This document shows, piece after piece, positions 17,060 through 25,473 of a DNA stretch of 64,000 bases (position 1 is the first letter of the stretch; every line of letters starts with the position of its first letter). The DNA lies in NCBI GenBank assembly GCA_963834425.1, contig CAWIBR010000004.1:62001-126000 (forward strand). Reading direction: 5' to 3'. The DNA comes from CAVURS01 sp963834425. GTDB lineage: Bacteria; Actinomycetota; Actinomycetes; Actinomycetales; CAVURS01. The notes under the pieces were generated by a model that saw only the letters and a program-made list of their open reading frames with translations, made no database searches and was not told where the DNA came from. Both the position numbers and the translations under genes were made by a program.

Positions 17060-18685
17060 CTACTTGGCCTTGCGGCGGGTCGCACCCTTGCGCTGGCTCG
17101 GGCGCAAGACCGGCTCACCCGACTCGGTGGCCGTCCGGCGCAGCCCCGAGCCGTACTCGGCCAGCGCCTGGACCAACGACTCGGTGCTGGCCTCGGAGGC
17201 CAGGACGTCGACGTGCAGGCCGTGCTCCTCGGCGGTCTTGGCCGTGGCCGGCCCGATCGCGGCGACGACCGTCGACGGATGCGGCTTGCCGGCGATGCCG
17301 ACCAGGTTGCGCACCGTCGAGCTCGACGTGAAAACGACGGCGTCGAAGCGACCGGACTTGATCGCGTCCCGGACCGAGGGCGGCGGCGGCGCAGCGCGCA
17401 CCGTCCGGTACGCCGTGACGTCGTCGACCTCCCAGCCGATCTCCTGCAGGCCCGCGACCAAGGTGTCGGTCGCGATGTCGGCCCGCGGCAGGAAGACCCG
17501 GTTGATCGGGTCGAGCACGTCGTCGTAGGGCGGCCAGTCCTCGAGCAGGCCGTGGGCGGACTGCTCACCGCTCGGCACCAGGTCGGGCTGGATTCCCCAC
17601 TCCTGCAACGCTTGTGCGGTCACGCCGCCGACCGCCGCGACCTTCAGGCCCGAGAAGGCCCGGGCGTCCAGCCCGAACTCCTCGAACCGCTCGCGGACGG
17701 CCTTGACCGCGTTGACGCTGGTGAAGCCGACCCACTCGTAGCGGCCGGTCACCATGCCCTTGATCGCCCGCTCCATCTGCTGCGGGGTGCGCGGCGCCTC
17801 GACGCTGATCGTCGGCACGACGTCGCTGACCGCGCCGAACTCGGCCAGCCGGTCGGTCATGGTGCCGGCCTGCTCACGCGTGCGCGGCACCAGGATCCGC
17901 CAACCGAAGAGCGGCTTGGTCTCGAACCAGGACAGCTGGTCGCGCAAGGCGGCCGTGCTGCCCACGATGGCCATCAGCGGCTTGGCCAGCCGAGCCGCCT
18001 TGGCCGCCTTGGCCGCCGCGACCAGCGGCGCCGCAACCGTGCGCTGTTCGACTGTGGTGCCCTGCTCGGTCAGCACGACCGGGGTCTGCGGGTCACGGCC
18101 GGCGTCCAGCAGGGCGGCCAGCGAGGCGATCACGCCGTCCGGCGTACCGAGCAGGACCGCCGTCACGTCCGCGGCCACCGCGTCGGAGACGTCGACTCCG
18201 GCCTGGGCCGGGTGGATCACGTGGATCGCGCGGGTCTTGGCGTCGGTCAGTGGGACGCCGGCGTAGGCAGGCACGGCCGAGATCGCCGAGACGCCGGGCA
18301 CGATCTCGAACGGCACCTCGGCCTTCAGACAGGCCACCGCTTCCTCGGCCAGGCCGCTGAAGCTCGCGCCGTCGCCGTCCATCAGTCGTACGACGTGGGC
18401 CGAGGCCTTGGCCGCCTTGACCACCAGCTTGGCCCGGGTGGCCCGCGTGAGGGGCTGGCCGTCGTCGCCGAAGCCGGCATCGAGCACCTCGACGTCCGGG
18501 CGGGCGTAGCGGGCGATCAGGTCCTCGCGCGGGAGCTGGTCGGTCACGATCGTGTCGGCCTGCGCGAGCAGGTCGACGGCCCGGACGGTCAGCAGCCCGA
18601 GGTCTCCCGGGCCGGCGCCGACGAAACTGACGGTCCCGATCTGGCGAGCGTTCCTGCGCGCCGAGGTGGGGGGCGTGGAAGTCAC
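17060..18685 (-). CDS. Uroporphyrinogen-III C-methyltransferase / uroporphyrinogen-III synthase fusion
   Basis: 541 aa two-domain enzyme. Residues about 15-255 are a tetrapyrrole SAM methyltransferase (FVGAGPGDLGLLTVRAVDLL, VVRLMDGDGASF, VPGVSAISAVPAYAGVPLT). Residues about 270-525 are a HemD-type uroporphyrinogen-III synthase (GWRILVPRTREQAG, GFTSVNAVKAV, FTSSSTVRNL). The combination closes the tetrapyrrole ring and can divert product to sirohaem or cobalamin. A basic tail of about 20 residues ends the protein. Start GTG 18685 overlaps the hemC stop as GTGA. Such cobA-hemD fusions are standard in actinobacterial hem operons. Confidence 0.94.
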   Translation of the reverse strand: MTSTPPTSARRNARQIGTVSFVGAGPGDLGLLTVRAVDLLAQADTIVTDQLPREDLIARYARPDVEVLDAGFGDDGQPLTRATRAKLVVKAAKASAHVVRLMDGDGASFSGLAEEAVACLKAEVPFEIVPGVSAISAVPAYAGVPLTDAKTRAIHVIHPAQAGVDVSDAVAADVTAVLLGTPDGVIASLAALLDAGRDPQTPVVLTEQGTTVEQRTVAAPLVAAAKAAKAARLAKPLMAIVGSTAALRDQLSWFETKPLFGWRILVPRTREQAGTMTDRLAEFGAVSDVVPTISVEAPRTPQQMERAIKGMVTGRYEWVGFTSVNAVKAVRERFEEFGLDARAFSGLKVAAVGGVTAQALQEWGIQPDLVPSGEQSAHGLLEDWPPYDDVLDPINRVFLPRADIATDTLVAGLQEIGWEVDDVTAYRTVRAAPPPPSVRDAIKSGRFDAVVFTSSSTVRNLVGIAGKPHPSTVVAAIGPATAKTAEEHGLHVDVLASEASTESLVQALAEYGSGLRRTATESGEPVLRPSQRKGATRRKAK

Positions 18686-19710
18686 GAGACACGCTCCGTG
18701 GTAGCGCTCGTTGGGTTGTGTGGAGAACTGGGAAGCACATTGCCTCCTTGGCGGGGTTCGATGCTCGATGCGACCGATGGGTGAGACTGCAGGTCCAGTT
18801 CCAGGGCGCCGTCCTCGACGAGGACGACGGCCAGCCGGGCGCCGAGGGCCTCCGCGGGCTCGATCGGACCGACCATCGAGCGGCGCAGCGCGTCGCTGCC
18901 GTCCGCGGCCGCGACGACCGCCCGCAGCGACAGCTCGGGGCCGTCGTCGCCCTCGACCACTTCGGCCAGCGCGCCGATCGGCGAGCTGCACCCGGCCTCC
19001 AGCGCGGCGAGGAGCGAACGCTCGGCCCGGACGGCGGCACTGGTGTCCGCGTCGTTGAGAGCCGCCACCAGATCCAGCACCGACGGGTCGTCGCTGCGGA
19101 CCTCGACGGCCAGCGCTCCCTGACCGGGCGCCGGCAGCATCTGGATCGGGTCGAGGACCTCGGTCGCCTCGTCGGCCCGGCCGAGCCGCAGCAGGCCGGC
19201 CCGGGCCAGCACGACGGCGTCGTAACGACCGTCGGCGACCGACCGCAGCCGGGAGTCGACGTTGCCCCGGATCGGCTGGATCTCCAGGCCCAGATCCAGG
19301 GCGAGCAGTTGGGCGGCGCGGCGCGGCGAACCGGTGCCAACCCGCGCACCGCGAGGCAGCTCGCCCAAGGTCAGGCCGTCGCGAGCGACCAGCACGTCGC
19401 GCGGGTCCTCACGACGCGGGATGGCGGCGATGGTCAGGCCGGCTGGCTGCTCGGTGGGCAGATCCTTGAGCGAATGGACGGCGATGTCGATGTCACCTGC
19501 GAGCAGGGCGCGGCGCAGCTCGGTCGCGAAAACCCCTGTGCCACCAATGGTTTCGAGCGGCAGCTGCTCTCGCTGGCTCTCATCGCCGTACGTCGTGATC
19601 GGCACCAGCTCGACCTCGACGTCGCCGGTGGCGATCAGCGCGTCGGCCACCAGCTGCGCCTGGACAGTGGCGAGCGCGCTGCGCCGGGTGCCGAGTCGCA
19701 ACGCGGTCAT
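18682..19710 (-). CDS. hemC: Porphobilinogen deaminase (hydroxymethylbilane synthase) HemC
   Basis: 342 aa. Polymerises four porphobilinogens to hydroxymethylbilane. LGTRRSALATVQAQ at the N-terminus, HSLKDLPTEQPAG for the catalytic Asp, GTGSPRRAAQL for substrate arginines, and the dipyrromethane-cofactor Cys241 in LEAGCSSPIGA. The last 25 or so residues are Ser/Pro-rich and unusual. Overlaps hemA upstream (ATGA) and the hemD fusion downstream (GTGA). Confidence 0.95.
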   Translation of the reverse strand: MTALRLGTRRSALATVQAQLVADALIATGDVEVELVPITTYGDESQREQLPLETIGGTGVFATELRRALLAGDIDIAVHSLKDLPTEQPAGLTIAAIPRREDPRDVLVARDGLTLGELPRGARVGTGSPRRAAQLLALDLGLEIQPIRGNVDSRLRSVADGRYDAVVLARAGLLRLGRADEATEVLDPIQMLPAPGQGALAVEVRSDDPSVLDLVAALNDADTSAAVRAERSLLAALEAGCSSPIGALAEVVEGDDGPELSLRAVVAAADGSDALRRSMVGPIEPAEALGARLAVVLVEDGALELDLQSHPSVASSIEPRQGGNVLPSSPHNPTSATTERVS

Positions 19711-21041
19711 CGCGCACCGCCGATGTCGATGACCTCGTCCAGGCGCGCGGTCGAGACGGTCACGATGTCGTGCGGGTCGAGGTCGAAGAGCTCGCGCAGC
19801 GCCGCGGCGTAGTCCGACGGCTCCGCGGCTCCAGCCAGCTCCTTGACCCGGACGGTGGGCGCATGGAGCAGCTTGTCGACGACCCGGTTGACGGTGCGTC
19901 GCAGCTCCTCCAGGACGTCCGGGTCGACGTCGGGTCGACGCTGTTCGAAGCGGGCCAGCTCGGCCGCGACGACCTCGGCGGCGCGGGCCCGCAGGGCGAC
20001 GACGGTCGGGGCGACCGACTCCGCACGCCGGTGCACGAGGTACTCGGCGATCTCGGCGGCGACCAGCTCGCGGACCTCGGCGATGGCCGACGGCACCGTG
20101 GCCTGGCCCTCCAGCTCGCTGCCGATCGAGTCCAGGTCGGCCAGGGTGACGCCGGGCAGGCTCGCCGCCGCCGGGTCGACGTCCCGGGGCAGGGCGAGAT
20201 CGACGTAGGCCTGACGCCGGCCGCCGCGGGCGGCCTGGGCCCGGGCCACGGCGTCGACGTCGATCACGTGACCGACCGACCCGGTGCACGAGATCACCAG
20301 GTCAGCGGCGGCAAGCGCTTCGTCCAGCCGGTCGAGGCCGACGGCGGTCGCGCCCAGGTCGCTGGCCACCCGCACGGCGCGGTCGTGCGTGCGGTTGGCG
20401 ATGGTCAGGCCGCGGACGCCGGCCCGGTGGGCCGTCGCAGCCGCGAGCGAGCTCATCGACCCGGCGCCCACGACCAGGACATGCACGCCCGCCAGCTCGG
20501 CCGGGCCGCCCAGCGCCGCCGTGGCGCCGTCCAGCCCGGCCTGCACGATCGAGCGCCCCGCGGAGTCCAGGTCGGTCTCGGTGTGGGCCCGCTTGCCGAC
20601 CCGCAGGGCCTGCTGGAAGAGCTCGCCCAGCACCCGGCCGGAGTCCCCGGACTCCTGCGCCGCGCGCAGCGCCTGGCGGACCTGGCCCAGGATCTGCCCC
20701 TCGCCGACGGCCATCGAGTCCAGGCCGCAGACGACCGTGAACAGGTGGCCCACGGCCTGGTCCTCGTAGTGCACGTACAGGTGCGCCGTCAGCTCTTCGA
20801 GCGGGACCCCTGTCGTGGCCGACAGGGCGCCGCCGAGGTCGGCCAGACCGCCGTGGAAGGTCGCCACGTCGGCGTAGACCTCGACCCGGTTGCAGGTCGC
20901 GAGCGTGATGACTTCGCTGACGTGTTCGCCGGCCAGGGCAGCCGCACTGAGCTGGCGGGCCGCGACCGGGTCGAGCGCCACGCGCTCGAGCAGCGCGAGC
21001 TGGGAGGTCCGGTGGGAGATCCCTACGGCGAGCAGGCTCAT
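19707..21041 (-). CDS. hemA: Glutamyl-tRNA reductase HemA
   Basis: 444 aa NADPH enzyme making glutamate-1-semialdehyde from Glu-tRNA, the committed step of C5-pathway haem synthesis. Catalytic Cys50 in TLATCNRVEVY, GEGQILGQVRQAL, the NADPH-binding segment VLVVGAGSMSSLAA, and a C-terminal dimerisation helix. ATGA overlap with rex, so it is co-transcribed with and controlled by Rex. Confidence 0.96.
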   Translation of the reverse strand: MSLLAVGISHRTSQLALLERVALDPVAARQLSAAALAGEHVSEVITLATCNRVEVYADVATFHGGLADLGGALSATTGVPLEELTAHLYVHYEDQAVGHLFTVVCGLDSMAVGEGQILGQVRQALRAAQESGDSGRVLGELFQQALRVGKRAHTETDLDSAGRSIVQAGLDGATAALGGPAELAGVHVLVVGAGSMSSLAAATAHRAGVRGLTIANRTHDRAVRVASDLGATAVGLDRLDEALAAADLVISCTGSVGHVIDVDAVARAQAARGGRRQAYVDLALPRDVDPAAASLPGVTLADLDSIGSELEGQATVPSAIAEVRELVAAEIAEYLVHRRAESVAPTVVALRARAAEVVAAELARFEQRRPDVDPDVLEELRRTVNRVVDKLLHAPTVRVKELAGAAEPSDYAAALRELFDLDPHDIVTVSTARLDEVIDIGGAR

Positions 21042-21730
21042 CGGCGCACGACCGATCCCGAGCCGGTGTGAGCGATCGCCTCGGCAGCGGCCCGACGCTG
21101 CTCGTGGAAGGCGAGGATCTGCAGCTCGGTCGACAGGTCGACCTTGCGGACATCGACCCCGTCGGGCACGGACAGCACGCACGGCGCGAAGTTCAGGACG
21201 CTGCGCACGCCCGCGGCGACGAGCCGGTCGCAGACGTCCTGCGCCGCTGCGGCCGGGGTGGCGACGACGCCGATGGCGACGCCGGCCGAGCGTACGACGC
21301 TCTCCAGGTCGTCGATCGAGTGCACGGTCAGGCCGGCAATCTCTTCTCCCACAACGGTTTTGTCGTGATCAAAGAGCGCGACGACGCTGAAGCCGCGGGT
21401 GGCGAACCCGCCGTAGTTGGCGAGCGCGTGACCCAGGTTGCCGATGCCCACGACCGCGACCGGCCAGTCCTGAGTGAGGCCGAGCTCGCGCGAGATCTGG
21501 TAGACGAGGTAGGCGACCTCGTAGCCCACGCCGCGCACGCCGTACGAGCCGAGGTGGGAGAGGTCCTTGCGAAGCTTCGCCGAGTTGACGCCGGCGAGCG
21601 CGGCGAGCTCCTCCGAGGAGACCGTCGGGGTCCCTTCCTCGGCGAGCAGGGTCAGCGCCCTCAGGTAGATCGGCAGACGCGCGACCGTGGCCTCGGGGAT
21701 GCCTCGGCGCACTCCGCCTTCATCGCTCAC
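21038..21730 (-). CDS. rex: Redox-sensing transcriptional repressor Rex
   Basis: 230 aa NADH/NAD+-sensing repressor. N-terminal winged helix (about 10-75: VARLPIYLRALTLLAEEG, SAKLRKDLSHLGSYGVRGVGY) and a Rossmann domain with VVGIGNLGHALANY (95-100 GIGNLG). Start GTG 21730 is chosen because the upstream extension has no homology feel. A near-consensus Rex operator sits over its own promoter about 45 bp upstream. In Streptomyces coelicolor Rex autoregulates rex-hemACD; the same order here implies the same loop. Confidence 0.96.
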   Translation of the reverse strand: MSDEGGVRRGIPEATVARLPIYLRALTLLAEEGTPTVSSEELAALAGVNSAKLRKDLSHLGSYGVRGVGYEVAYLVYQISRELGLTQDWPVAVVGIGNLGHALANYGGFATRGFSVVALFDHDKTVVGEEIAGLTVHSIDDLESVVRSAGVAIGVVATPAAAAQDVCDRLVAAGVRSVLNFAPCVLSVPDGVDVRKVDLSTELQILAFHEQRRAAAEAIAHTGSGSVVRR

Positions 21731-21764
21731 GTGCTCACTGGCTCCTTCTACCGTGCAGAGCCAC

Positions 21765-21793
21765 AGCCTAAACACTTGTGAACGAACGCACAA
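21765..21793 (-). promoter_or_regulatory. rex promoter with overlapping Rex operator (ROP)
   Basis: TTGTGAACGAACGCACAA at 21776-21793 matches the known actinobacterial ROP TTGTGAANNNNTTCACAA except in the inner bases of one half. On the minus strand the same bases form -35 TTGTGC (21793-21788), a 17 bp spacer and -10 TAGGCT (21770-21765). Rex bound here would cover the -35 and spacer and repress rex-hemACD when NADH is low. Confidence 0.8.
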
Positions 21794-21814
21794 AGTCGAT
21801 CGTCCGAGAGGGGT

Positions 21815-22123
21815 TCAGGACGGGCTGAGCGCCGCCCGCAGTCGCTGCTCGTCGACCCGCCAGAAGGTGTGCTGGCGCCCGTCGATCAGCACGACCGGGA
21901 TCTGCTCGCCGTACTCCTCCAGCAACCTGGGGTCGTCAAGGATCGACCGCTCCTCCCAGGGCACGCGGAGGTCCTCAGCCACCCGGGACACGACCGATCG
22001 AGCGTCGTCGCACAGATGGCAGCCGGGCTTGCCCAGCAAGGTGATCCGATGCCCAGTCCTACCGGTGACCGGTGGCGGCGCAGGTGGGATCGCTGGTGGC
22101 ACCGGATCAGTCTGCCGCGCCAT
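21815..22123 (-). CDS. Glutaredoxin-like protein (DUF836 family)
   Basis: 102 aa. Thioredoxin-fold protein with a CxxC redox site at Cys35-Cys38 (LLGKPGCHLCDDA) and the downstream PVVLIDG cis-proline element. The first 20 or so residues are Pro-rich and probably disordered. Lies just upstream of the rex promoter on the same strand and divergent from the HAD phosphatase. Substrate unknown. Confidence 0.88.
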   Translation of the reverse strand: MARQTDPVPPAIPPAPPPVTGRTGHRITLLGKPGCHLCDDARSVVSRVAEDLRVPWEERSILDDPRLLEEYGEQIPVVLIDGRQHTFWRVDEQRLRAALSPS

Positions 22124-22129
22124 TACCCT
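22124..22129 (+). promoter_or_regulatory. -10 element TACCCT for leaderless HAD phosphatase gene
   Basis: TACCCT ends 6 nt before GTG 22136. It lies within the first codons of the divergent glutaredoxin-like gene. Confidence 0.5.
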
Positions 22130-22135
22130 GGACCC

Positions 22136-23002
22136 GTGACCGGGGCGGCGCAGGTCGAGCAGGCCGTCGACCGCGAGATGGCAGTGCCGCCGGACCCGAC
22201 CGCAGCCGCGTTCTTCGACGTGGACAACACGGTCGTGCGGGGTGCCAGCATCTTCCACCTGGCCCGCGGGCTCTACCGGCGCAAGTTCTTCAGCCTGCGT
22301 GACATCGCGCGGATGGCCTGGCAGCAGATGCGCTTCCGGGCCGTCGGCGAGAGCCTGGATCACCTGCAGGAGATCCGCGAGTCCGCCCTGTCGTTCGTCG
22401 CGGGCCACTCCGTCGCCGAACTCACGGCGATCGGGGAAGAGGTCTACGACGAGGTCATCGCCGACAAGATCTGGCCCGGGACGCATGCCTTGGCGCAGCT
22501 GCACCTCGAGGCCGGGCAGCGGGTCTGGCTGGTGACGGCGACGCCGGTCGAGGTCGCTGACGTCATCGCGCGCCGCCTCGGGCTCTCCGGCGCGCTGGGC
22601 ACGGTGGCCGAGAGCGTCGACGGCGTCTACACCGGACGCCTGGTCGGCGAGCCCCTGCACGGGGCGGCCAAGGCCGAGGCGATCACAGCCCTGGCCGAGC
22701 GCGAGGGCCTGGACCTGTCCCGGTGCGCGGCTTACTCGGACTCGGCCAACGACATCCCGATGCTCTCCCTGGTCGGCGAACCGTGCGCGATCAACCCCGA
22801 CGCGGCCCTGCGCGCCCATGCCAAGGCCAACGGCTGGCGGGTGCGCGACTACCGCACCGGCCGCAAGGCGGCCAAGGTCGGCGTCCCGGCTGCGGCCGGC
22901 GTCGGCGCAGCGGTCGGTGGGGTTTTCGCCGGGCTGGCCCTGCGCCGCCGGCGACAGCGCCGCTCCGGCCTGGCCCGTTTCCGGCGTCGCGTCGGGCACT
23001 GA
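22136..23002 (+). CDS. HAD-IB family phosphatase
   Basis: 288 aa. Motif I FFDVDNTVV (Asp28, Asp30), motif II in LVTATPVEVAD, motif III Lys in HGAAKAEAI, motif IV AYSDSANDIPML. Close to the SerB/PSP-like HAD-IB proteins whose substrate may be phosphoserine or a lysophospholipid headgroup; the bulky cap region (about 45-130) fits subfamily IB. A C-terminal basic stretch after a Gly/Ala-rich helix (VGAAVGGVFAGLAL) may anchor it to the membrane. Precedes the ECF sigma gene; such HAD genes often lie next to bldN in actinomycetes. Confidence 0.9.
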   Translation: MTGAAQVEQAVDREMAVPPDPTAAAFFDVDNTVVRGASIFHLARGLYRRKFFSLRDIARMAWQQMRFRAVGESLDHLQEIRESALSFVAGHSVAELTAIGEEVYDEVIADKIWPGTHALAQLHLEAGQRVWLVTATPVEVADVIARRLGLSGALGTVAESVDGVYTGRLVGEPLHGAAKAEAITALAEREGLDLSRCAAYSDSANDIPMLSLVGEPCAINPDAALRAHAKANGWRVRDYRTGRKAAKVGVPAAAGVGAAVGGVFAGLALRRRRQRRSGLARFRRRVGH

Positions 23003-23219
23003 ACCTGCCGCTCGAGGCTGCGACCGCACCCCGTCGGCCCTACGATCGAGACGGTTACCCGCCGGTACGTCGCCGCCGACGTACCGCCGCCGCTGGGGAG
23101 GGACCACGAGCCGTACGCCACGACGCGCTGCCCGGACCAGCCTGCCGACGAGAGGTGGGCAAGGTTGGGGCCGCGGCCTGCGACCGGCCCCGGCTGGCGG
23201 GTGGGCTGACCCGGCCGGG

Positions 23220-24002
23220 GTGCGGGCGCTGCGCCTGGCCGTCCAAGCCGCCGGCAGCGCGCCCGGCTGGTGGGCCAGCGTCACGGATGGCACCACAGGG
23301 CCGGTCGGCCCCGGGCCAGCAACCGGATCTGGGACCGGGATCGGTGCTGGCGTTGGCATCGGGGGCCGACGCGCAGGCAGTTCGGGGCGGGCCGGCGGCG
23401 CGGCCGCGTCGCCCGAGCATCTAGCCCGGATCCAGGCCCTGGTCCAGCTGGCTCAGGCCGGAGACGCGGAGGCCTTCGGGCAGATCTATGAGGCGTACGT
23501 CGATGTCGTCTACCGCTACGTCTACGTCCGCTGCGGGTCGCACCATCTGGCCGAGGACCTGACCGCCGAGACCTTCGTGCGGGCCCTGCGCCGATTGGAC
23601 TCCTTCACCTGGACGGGCAAGGACATCGCCGCCTGGTTCGTGACCATCGCCCGCAACCTGGTGGTCGACCACGTGAAGTCCTCGCGCTACCGGATGGAAG
23701 TGACGACCGGCGAGCTGCTCGACTCAGACGAGCGGGCCGATGCGCCGGAGACCGAGGTCCTGGACCGGCTGCGCGACCGACGGCTGCTCGAAGCGGTCAA
23801 GGAGCTCAAGGGCGACCAACAGGAGTGCATCGTGCTGCGCTTCCTGCAGGGCCTCTCGCTCGCCGAGACGGCGGCCATCCTCGGTCGCAACGAGAACGCC
23901 GTGAAGCAGCTCCAGTTCCGCGCGGTCCGCGCGCTGCATCGCCTGCTCGATGGCGACCTGGACGACGACCCGGCCAGCGACGTGGGCGGCGAGCGCACGT
24001 GA
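23220..24002 (+). CDS. BldN-like ECF RNA polymerase sigma factor
   Basis: About 260 aa. Sigma region 2 runs from DAEAFGQIYEAYVDVVYRYVYVR through HLAEDLTAETFVRALRRL to AWFVTIARNLVVDHVKS; region 4 is LKGDQQECIVLRFLQGLSL plus ETAAILGRNENAVKQLQFRA. An N-terminal extension of at least 60 Gly/Ala-rich residues precedes region 2, as in BldN, which is made with an extension. GTG 23220 is a guess: the frame is open upstream to 22818. TACGAT at 23041-23046 could be a -10. The next gene encodes a DUF5667 anti-sigma protein, so the pair resembles BldN-RsbN of sporulating actinomycetes. Confidence 0.85.
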   Translation: MRALRLAVQAAGSAPGWWASVTDGTTGPVGPGPATGSGTGIGAGVGIGGRRAGSSGRAGGAAASPEHLARIQALVQLAQAGDAEAFGQIYEAYVDVVYRYVYVRCGSHHLAEDLTAETFVRALRRLDSFTWTGKDIAAWFVTIARNLVVDHVKSSRYRMEVTTGELLDSDERADAPETEVLDRLRDRRLLEAVKELKGDQQECIVLRFLQGLSLAETAAILGRNENAVKQLQFRAVRALHRLLDGDLDDDPASDVGGERT

Positions 24003-24087
24003 TCTCCCGCAGTCGCGACCTAGCGCGTAACCGGACGGCCGACGGGTCGTTGTTCGGGCGGGGAACAAACGTCGGCGTGGAGAGGGG

Positions 24088-25419
24088 GTGGGGCAGGTGC
24101 CGCTAGGCCTGCCCGGGCTGCGTTCGCGCCCCGCCGACCTGCTCCAGCGCGCCCTTGACGGCACCACGCTGTCGGGCGAGCGAGTCCCGGCCGCCCTCGG
24201 TGGTTACGTCGAGGTCGCGACCCGGCTGGCCGATCTGGTGCCGACGACGAGCTTGCGGCCCGACCCGGCGTACCGAGCCGAGCTGCACACCCGCCTGCTC
24301 GAGCTGGCAGCGGCGAGGGCGGCCGAGCTGCCCGAACGCTCGGTGCGGGTCGGCACTGTCGAGCGGTCACGCGCGGGAGTCGACCGCGAGCCCGCGGCCG
24401 GGCGACGCGGGATCCTGCGCGGCTGGCGACGGACCGTGGCCGCCGCGACCGCAGCCGTCGTCGCGCTGCTGCTCGGCGTGGGCGTGGCGTCCGCCGGTGC
24501 CGTGCCCGGCGGCCTGCTCTACCCGGTCAAGGAGCTCATCCAGAGCGTCCAGGTGCACCTGGCCCACGGCAGCCTGGCCCGGAGCAAGGTCCTGCTCGGT
24601 CAAGCCCGCGGACACATCACCGACGCGACGACCCTGGTCTCCCAAGGCGCTCCCGACCCGAGCAATGTCAACACGGCCCTGCGCCAGGCCGGCGACGACT
24701 TCGGTCGCGGCGAGCAGCTGGCCCTGGCGCGGTACACCGACGCGCACGACCCGGCCGGCCTCGCCGCCCTGTCGCAGTTCACCGTCACCCAGTCGCCGCT
24801 GGTGAGCCGGCTACGGGACCGGGTGCCCGTGGTCTCGGTGCCCCTGGTCCGCCAGCTGCTGGCCCAGATCGGCCAGGGTGCCGCGACGCTCCAGCAGGTC
24901 GTCACCCAGTGCGGTGCGCCGTGCGCCTCGGTGTCGCTGGTCAACCTGCCCGGGCCGGACGGCCTCCCGGCCGCCACCCCGGGCGGCCTCGGCGACGCGA
25001 CGTCCGGCTCGTCCGGGATCTCTGGGATTTCGGGTACGACGAGTGGCCTCGGCGGCGCCGCGGTCGGCGGTTCGGGAGCCAGCAGCGGTGCGGGCCTGGG
25101 CGGCCTGCTCGGCGGGGGTGGCAGCGGCTCCGGCGCCAGCAGCGGCAGTAGCGGTGTGGCGTCGATCGGCAGCGACGGCGTGGGCGTCCAGCTCCCGGGC
25201 GTCGGTGCGAGCGTGCCGGCTCCGCACGCCAGCGTCGGCTCCGGCGGGGCCAGCGTCGGGCTGCCGGGCGGCAAGGCCACGGTCGGACACATCAGCGCGA
25301 CCCTGCCGGGCGTCGGGGTCACCCTCGGCGCGCAACCGAGCACCTCGACCCATCCGCCGGAGAACTCCGCCAGCTCGCCGCCCACGGTCTGCCTGCTGAT
25401 CGTCTGCCTCGGCGGCTGA
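24088..25419 (+). CDS. Membrane anti-sigma factor with DUF5667 domain (RsbN-like)
   Basis: 443 aa. Cytoplasmic N-terminus (about 1-112, likely sigma-binding), one membrane helix (about 114-136, TVAAATAAVVALLLGVGVAS), then a DUF5667 domain (about 140-250, GGLLYPVKELIQSVQVHLAH, KVLLGQARGHITDA). A long Gly/Ser-rich tail of about 170 residues follows, with repeated LPG-V motifs. The tail is longer than in typical family members. Start GTG 24088 follows a GGAGAGGGG ribosome site; GTG 24097 is the alternative. Expected to hold the upstream sigma factor at the membrane. Confidence 0.85.
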   Translation: MGQVPLGLPGLRSRPADLLQRALDGTTLSGERVPAALGGYVEVATRLADLVPTTSLRPDPAYRAELHTRLLELAAARAAELPERSVRVGTVERSRAGVDREPAAGRRGILRGWRRTVAAATAAVVALLLGVGVASAGAVPGGLLYPVKELIQSVQVHLAHGSLARSKVLLGQARGHITDATTLVSQGAPDPSNVNTALRQAGDDFGRGEQLALARYTDAHDPAGLAALSQFTVTQSPLVSRLRDRVPVVSVPLVRQLLAQIGQGAATLQQVVTQCGAPCASVSLVNLPGPDGLPAATPGGLGDATSGSSGISGISGTTSGLGGAAVGGSGASSGAGLGGLLGGGGSGSGASSGSSGVASIGSDGVGVQLPGVGASVPAPHASVGSGGASVGLPGGKATVGHISATLPGVGVTLGAQPSTSTHPPENSASSPPTVCLLIVCLGG

Positions 25420-25425
25420 CCGGCG

Positions 25426-25473
25426 CTAGAAGAAGACTGGGCTAGAAGAAGACCGAGCTAGAAGAAGACCGAG
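25426..25473. repeat. Three tandem 16 bp units over the acyltransferase stop codon
   Basis: CTAGAAGAAGACTGGG, then CTAGAAGAAGACCGAG twice. Each unit read on the minus strand ends SVFF or similar plus TAG, so the stop codon and last four codons of the acyltransferase gene are triplicated. Confidence 0.9.
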
